A stretch of DNA of 64,000 nucleotides from Prosapia bicincta. Its lineage: Eukaryota; Arthropoda; Insecta; Hemiptera; Cercopidae. Under the pieces are notes generated by a model, which saw only the letters and a program-made list of their open reading frames with translations, ran no database searches and was not told the origin of the DNA. The position numbers and the translations under genes were made by a program. The DNA lies in contig JBAIZL010000001.1 of the NCBI GenBank assembly GCA_036971475.1, positions 153,858,544 to 153,922,543 on the forward strand, read 5' to 3'. This document shows positions 60,389-64,000 of this stretch, piece by piece. Every line of letters starts with the position of its first letter. Within the stretch, counting starts at the first letter, position 1.

Positions 60389-60724
60389 ACATTTCGTAAT
60401 TGCTCCGTACATTTATCATAGTAAATGTTTTATCGTTATTATAGTAAAACATGTTTACTATAAGGTGTAAAACATTTATAAACTATAATAGGTGTAAGGT
60501 GGATACGTTTATAAATATATCTAAAATGTATTCACCTTATTTTCATATATATATATATATATATATATAAACACATTTCGTAATTGCTCCGTACATTTAT
60601 CATAGTAAATGTTTTATCGTTATTATAGTAAAACATGTTTACTATAAGGTGTAAAACATTTATAAACTATAATAGGTGTAAGGTGGATACGTTTATAAAT
60701 ATATCTAAAATGTATTCACCTTAT

Positions 60725-60788
<64 letters not shown>

Positions 60789-60940
60789 ACATTTCGTAAT
60801 TGCTCCGTACATTTATCATAGTAAATGTTTTATCGTTATTATAGTAAAACATGTTTACTATAAGGTGTAAAACATTTATAAACTATAATAGGTGTAAGGT
60901 GGATACGTTTATAAATATATCTAAAATGTATTCACCTTAT

Positions 60941-60976
<36 letters not shown>

Positions 60977-61128
60977 ACATTTCGTAATTGCTCCGTACAT
61001 TTATCATAGTAAATGTTTTATCGTTATTATAGTAAAACATGTTTACTATAAGGTGTAAAACATTTATAAACTATAATAGGTGTAAGGTGGATACGTTTAT
61101 AAATATATCTAAAATGTATTCACCTTAT

Positions 61129-61178
<50 letters not shown>

Positions 61179-61330
61179 ACATTTCGTAATTGCTCCGTAC
61201 ATTTATCATAGTAAATGTTTTATCGTTATTATAGTAAAACATGTTTACTATAAGGTGTAAAACATTTATAAACTATAATAGGTGTAAGGTGGATACGTTT
61301 ATAAATATATCTAAAATGTATTCACCTTAT

Positions 61331-61394
<64 letters not shown>

Positions 61395-61546
61395 ACATTT
61401 CGTAATTGCTCCGTACATTTATCATAGTAAATGTTTTATCGTTATTATAGTAAAACATGTTTACTATAAGGTGTAAAACATTTATAAACTATAATAGGTG
61501 TAAGGTGGATACGTTTATAAATATATCTAAAATGTATTCACCTTAT

Positions 61547-61588
<42 letters not shown>

Positions 61589-61740
61589 ACATTTCGTAAT
61601 TGCTCCGTACATTTATCATAGTAAATGTTTTATCGTTATTATAGTAAAACATGTTTACTATAAGGTGTAAAACATTTATAAACTATAATAGGTGTAAGGT
61701 GGATACGTTTATAAATATATCTAAAATGTATTCACCTTAT

Positions 61741-61792
<52 letters not shown>

Positions 61793-62128
61793 ACATTTCG
61801 TAATTGCTCCGTACATTTATCATAGTAAATGTTTTATCGTTATTATAGTAAAACATGTTTACTATAAGGTGTAAAACATTTATAAACTATAATAGGTGTA
61901 AGGTGGATACGTTTATAAATATATCTAAAATGTATTCACCTTATTTTCATATATATATATATATATATATATAAACACATTTCGTAATTGCTCCGTACAT
62001 TTATCATAGTAAATGTTTTATCGTTATTATAGTAAAACATGTTTACTATAAGGTGTAAAACATTTATAAACTATAATAGGTGTAAGGTGGATACGTTTAT
62101 AAATATATCTAAAATGTATTCACCTTAT

Positions 62129-62170
<42 letters not shown>

Positions 62171-62322
62171 ACATTTCGTAATTGCTCCGTACATTTATCA
62201 TAGTAAATGTTTTATCGTTATTATAGTAAAACATGTTTACTATAAGGTGTAAAACATTTATAAACTATAATAGGTGTAAGGTGGATACGTTTATAAATAT
62301 ATCTAAAATGTATTCACCTTAT

Positions 62323-62370
<48 letters not shown>

Positions 62371-62702
62371 ACATTTCGTAATTGCTCCGTACATTTATCA
62401 TAGTAAATGTTTTATCGTTATTATAGTAAAACATGTTTACTATAAGGTGTAAAACATTTATAAACTATAATAGGTGTAAGGTGGAAACGTTTATAAATAT
62501 ATCTAAAATGTATTCACCTTATTTTCATATATATATATATATATATAAACACATTTCGTAATTGCTCCGTACATTTATCATAGTAAATGTTTTATCGTTA
62601 TTATAGTAAAACATGTTTACTATAAGGTGTAAAACATTTATAAACTATAATAGGTGTAAGGTGGATACGTTTATAAATATATCTAAAATGTATTCACCTT
62701 AT

Positions 62703-62752
<50 letters not shown>

Positions 62753-63091
62753 ACATTTCGTAATTGCTCCGTACATTTATCATAGTAAATGTTTTATCGT
62801 TATTATAGTAAAACATGTTTACTATAAGGTGTAAAACATTTATAAACTATAATAGGTGTAAGGTGGATACGTTTATAAATATATCTAAAATGTATTCACC
62901 TTATTTTCATATATATATATATATATATATAAACACATTTCGTAATTGCTCCGTACATTTATGATAGTAAATGTTTTATCGTTATTATAGTAAAACATGT
63001 TTACTATAAGGTGTAAAACATTTATAAACTATAATAGGTGTAAGGTGGATACGTTTATAAATATATCTAAAATGTATTCACCTTATTTTCT
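59623..63091. repeat. 18 copies of a 162-bp core joined by variable (AT)n linkers
   Basis: Cores start with AAACACATTTCGTAATTGCT at about 59623, 59803, 59987, 60173, 60385 and on to 62931, and end CACCTTATTTTCAT. They are almost identical: copy 2 has TACAACATATTT, one copy has GGAAACG near 62484, and the last has ATGATAG near 62962. The (AT)n linkers vary widely in length, from about 20 to more than 60 bases. Each core holds several hairpins: TTATAGTAAA-ACATG-TTTACTATAA, ATTTATAAAC with GTTTATAAAT, and ACATTTA with TAAATGT. The last copy has no AT tail and runs into unique DNA. Non-coding. Confidence 0.97.
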
Positions 63092-64000
63092 CTGCCTTAC
63101 ATCCGATTGCTACGCAAAACTAATTCAAATCACTTTCTGCAGAAGGTAAAGAATTTTTTAGGCAATCACGCCTACAAAATGGTTTCCGCTCGCTTGCTGT
63201 GTAATTCATAAATAAACCTAATATAACAATAACATTGTGCTTTACTATGCATTATAATCACGTAAAGTTGTTCTTCAAAACGTTTGTATTGCAGAATATT
63301 TTGCACATCAGTCTGGGCGTAAACGAATTCTCAGTTCTATTCTCACGGGCGGTCGACAAATTATTGTTTCACTACTTCACGGACAGCGGCAGAATAAATT
63401 GTTAACATAACGTGAGTGTGGAACGTGGGTTACGGAGTGTTGTCTGGATCATCAATCATCCTTGTCCTCAGGGACACACCACATCCCCGAAGATTTGTTC
63501 CTTCGTTGTAAGGCAATTTCCCCTCAATTATGTATTGCACTTCTTCTGGGCGGAGTTATACTGGAAGAAAAATCGATTCTATTTCCACAAAACTTTCTAA
63601 AAGGAATAACAAAAATATTTGCTTTGTATTTACTTAATTATTTCATTACATTTTCAACACCACTTTCATTTTAATTGGTTTTAATGAATTACTTTGTTAT
63701 TTTATCCATTTCTTTCATCGAATTCCAGTAATTTTATTTTTTCAAACCAAAAGCAATTATCTCGTGGTTTGGAGATTAGTGTTATCTCCTTGGCACTGGA
63801 GAAGTACAAGATAAATTGTCAGAAGGATTGAGGTATTGGCGTGTATGGCAAAGAAGTTAAGGAGAGACACAAGCAATGTAGGCAGCTTCTTTGGTTCCTA
63901 GCTGTGCTCTTTCGTTGTCCTGTCTAACAATAATAATTTGAGGCTTCTACACAAAAGTCGCGTATAAATGTGAATATTTTGGGATTATAATTTTTTTTAA
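63092..64000. other. unique DNA at the right edge; no supported gene
   Basis: A less AT-rich patch at 63320-63560 carries overlapping frames (63412-63600 and 63462-63674), neither with a recognised domain. TTGTCCTCAG at about 63462-63471 could be a splice acceptor. Nothing else was seen. Confidence 0.5.

Noticed and set aside
60239..60421. 60-codon ORF in the 162-bp array
   Set aside because: It runs through an (AT)n linker and is not repeated coherently.
63412..63674. Overlapping ORFs at the right edge as a gene
   Set aside because: Neither frame shows a known domain and no donor site was found. Left as unassigned.

Overview
This is AT-rich, gene-poor nuclear DNA from an invertebrate animal. 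The evidence is a Penelope-like retroelement with a GIY-YIG endonuclease, a hAT DNA-transposon fossil with an exact 8-bp target duplication, a decayed tRNA-like (SINE-type) sequence, foldback elements, long (AT)n tracts, and no operons or bacterial-style genes. The phylum cannot be settled from the sequence; an arthropod or mollusc is plausible. No complete host gene was recognised. A few short exon-like stretches with good splice signals are listed as weak candidates.

More than half of the window is tandem repeat. I see twelve apparently unrelated families: 61 bp (1781-6771), 31 bp (6780-9470), 173 bp (12670-14598), 214 bp (15866-17362), 27/25 bp (19661-22874), 74 bp (26001-30030), 20 bp (34638-34828), about 50 bp in two or three alternating types (35540-36822), 71/72 bp (43236-52835, the largest), 29 bp (53671-55078), 124 bp (55936-57046), and a 162-bp core joined by variable (AT)n linkers (59623-63091). 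Several have higher-order structure: a 39-unit block duplicated in the 61-bp array, a 370-bp block in the 31-bp array, a 6-unit block in the 27-bp array, a 5-unit block in the 74-bp array, a 16-unit duplication in the 71-bp array and an 8-unit block in the 29-bp array. Array edges are more diverged than interiors, as expected from unequal exchange.

Mobile DNA: a 5'-truncated Penelope-like element (57772-59554) sits between (AT)n tracts. It has an inverted copy of its own 3' end in front, two single-base frameshifts in A-runs, a YVED in place of the usual YVDD in the reverse transcriptase, and a hammerhead-ribozyme-like motif near its 3' end. A second, heavily decayed Penelope endonuclease fragment lies on the minus strand at 30977-31180. 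Two foldback elements (24675-25018 and 57047-57362) carry similar stem-GAAA motifs, and one is also bracketed by (AT)n. The hAT relic (39692-40548) retains the end of its transposase with a frameshift and an apparent in-frame loss. A 233-bp element with 29-bp inverted ends (23645-23877) looks like a MITE.

The remaining stretches are AT-rich unique DNA in which I see no supported gene. Copy numbers are array length divided by period, counted by eye.
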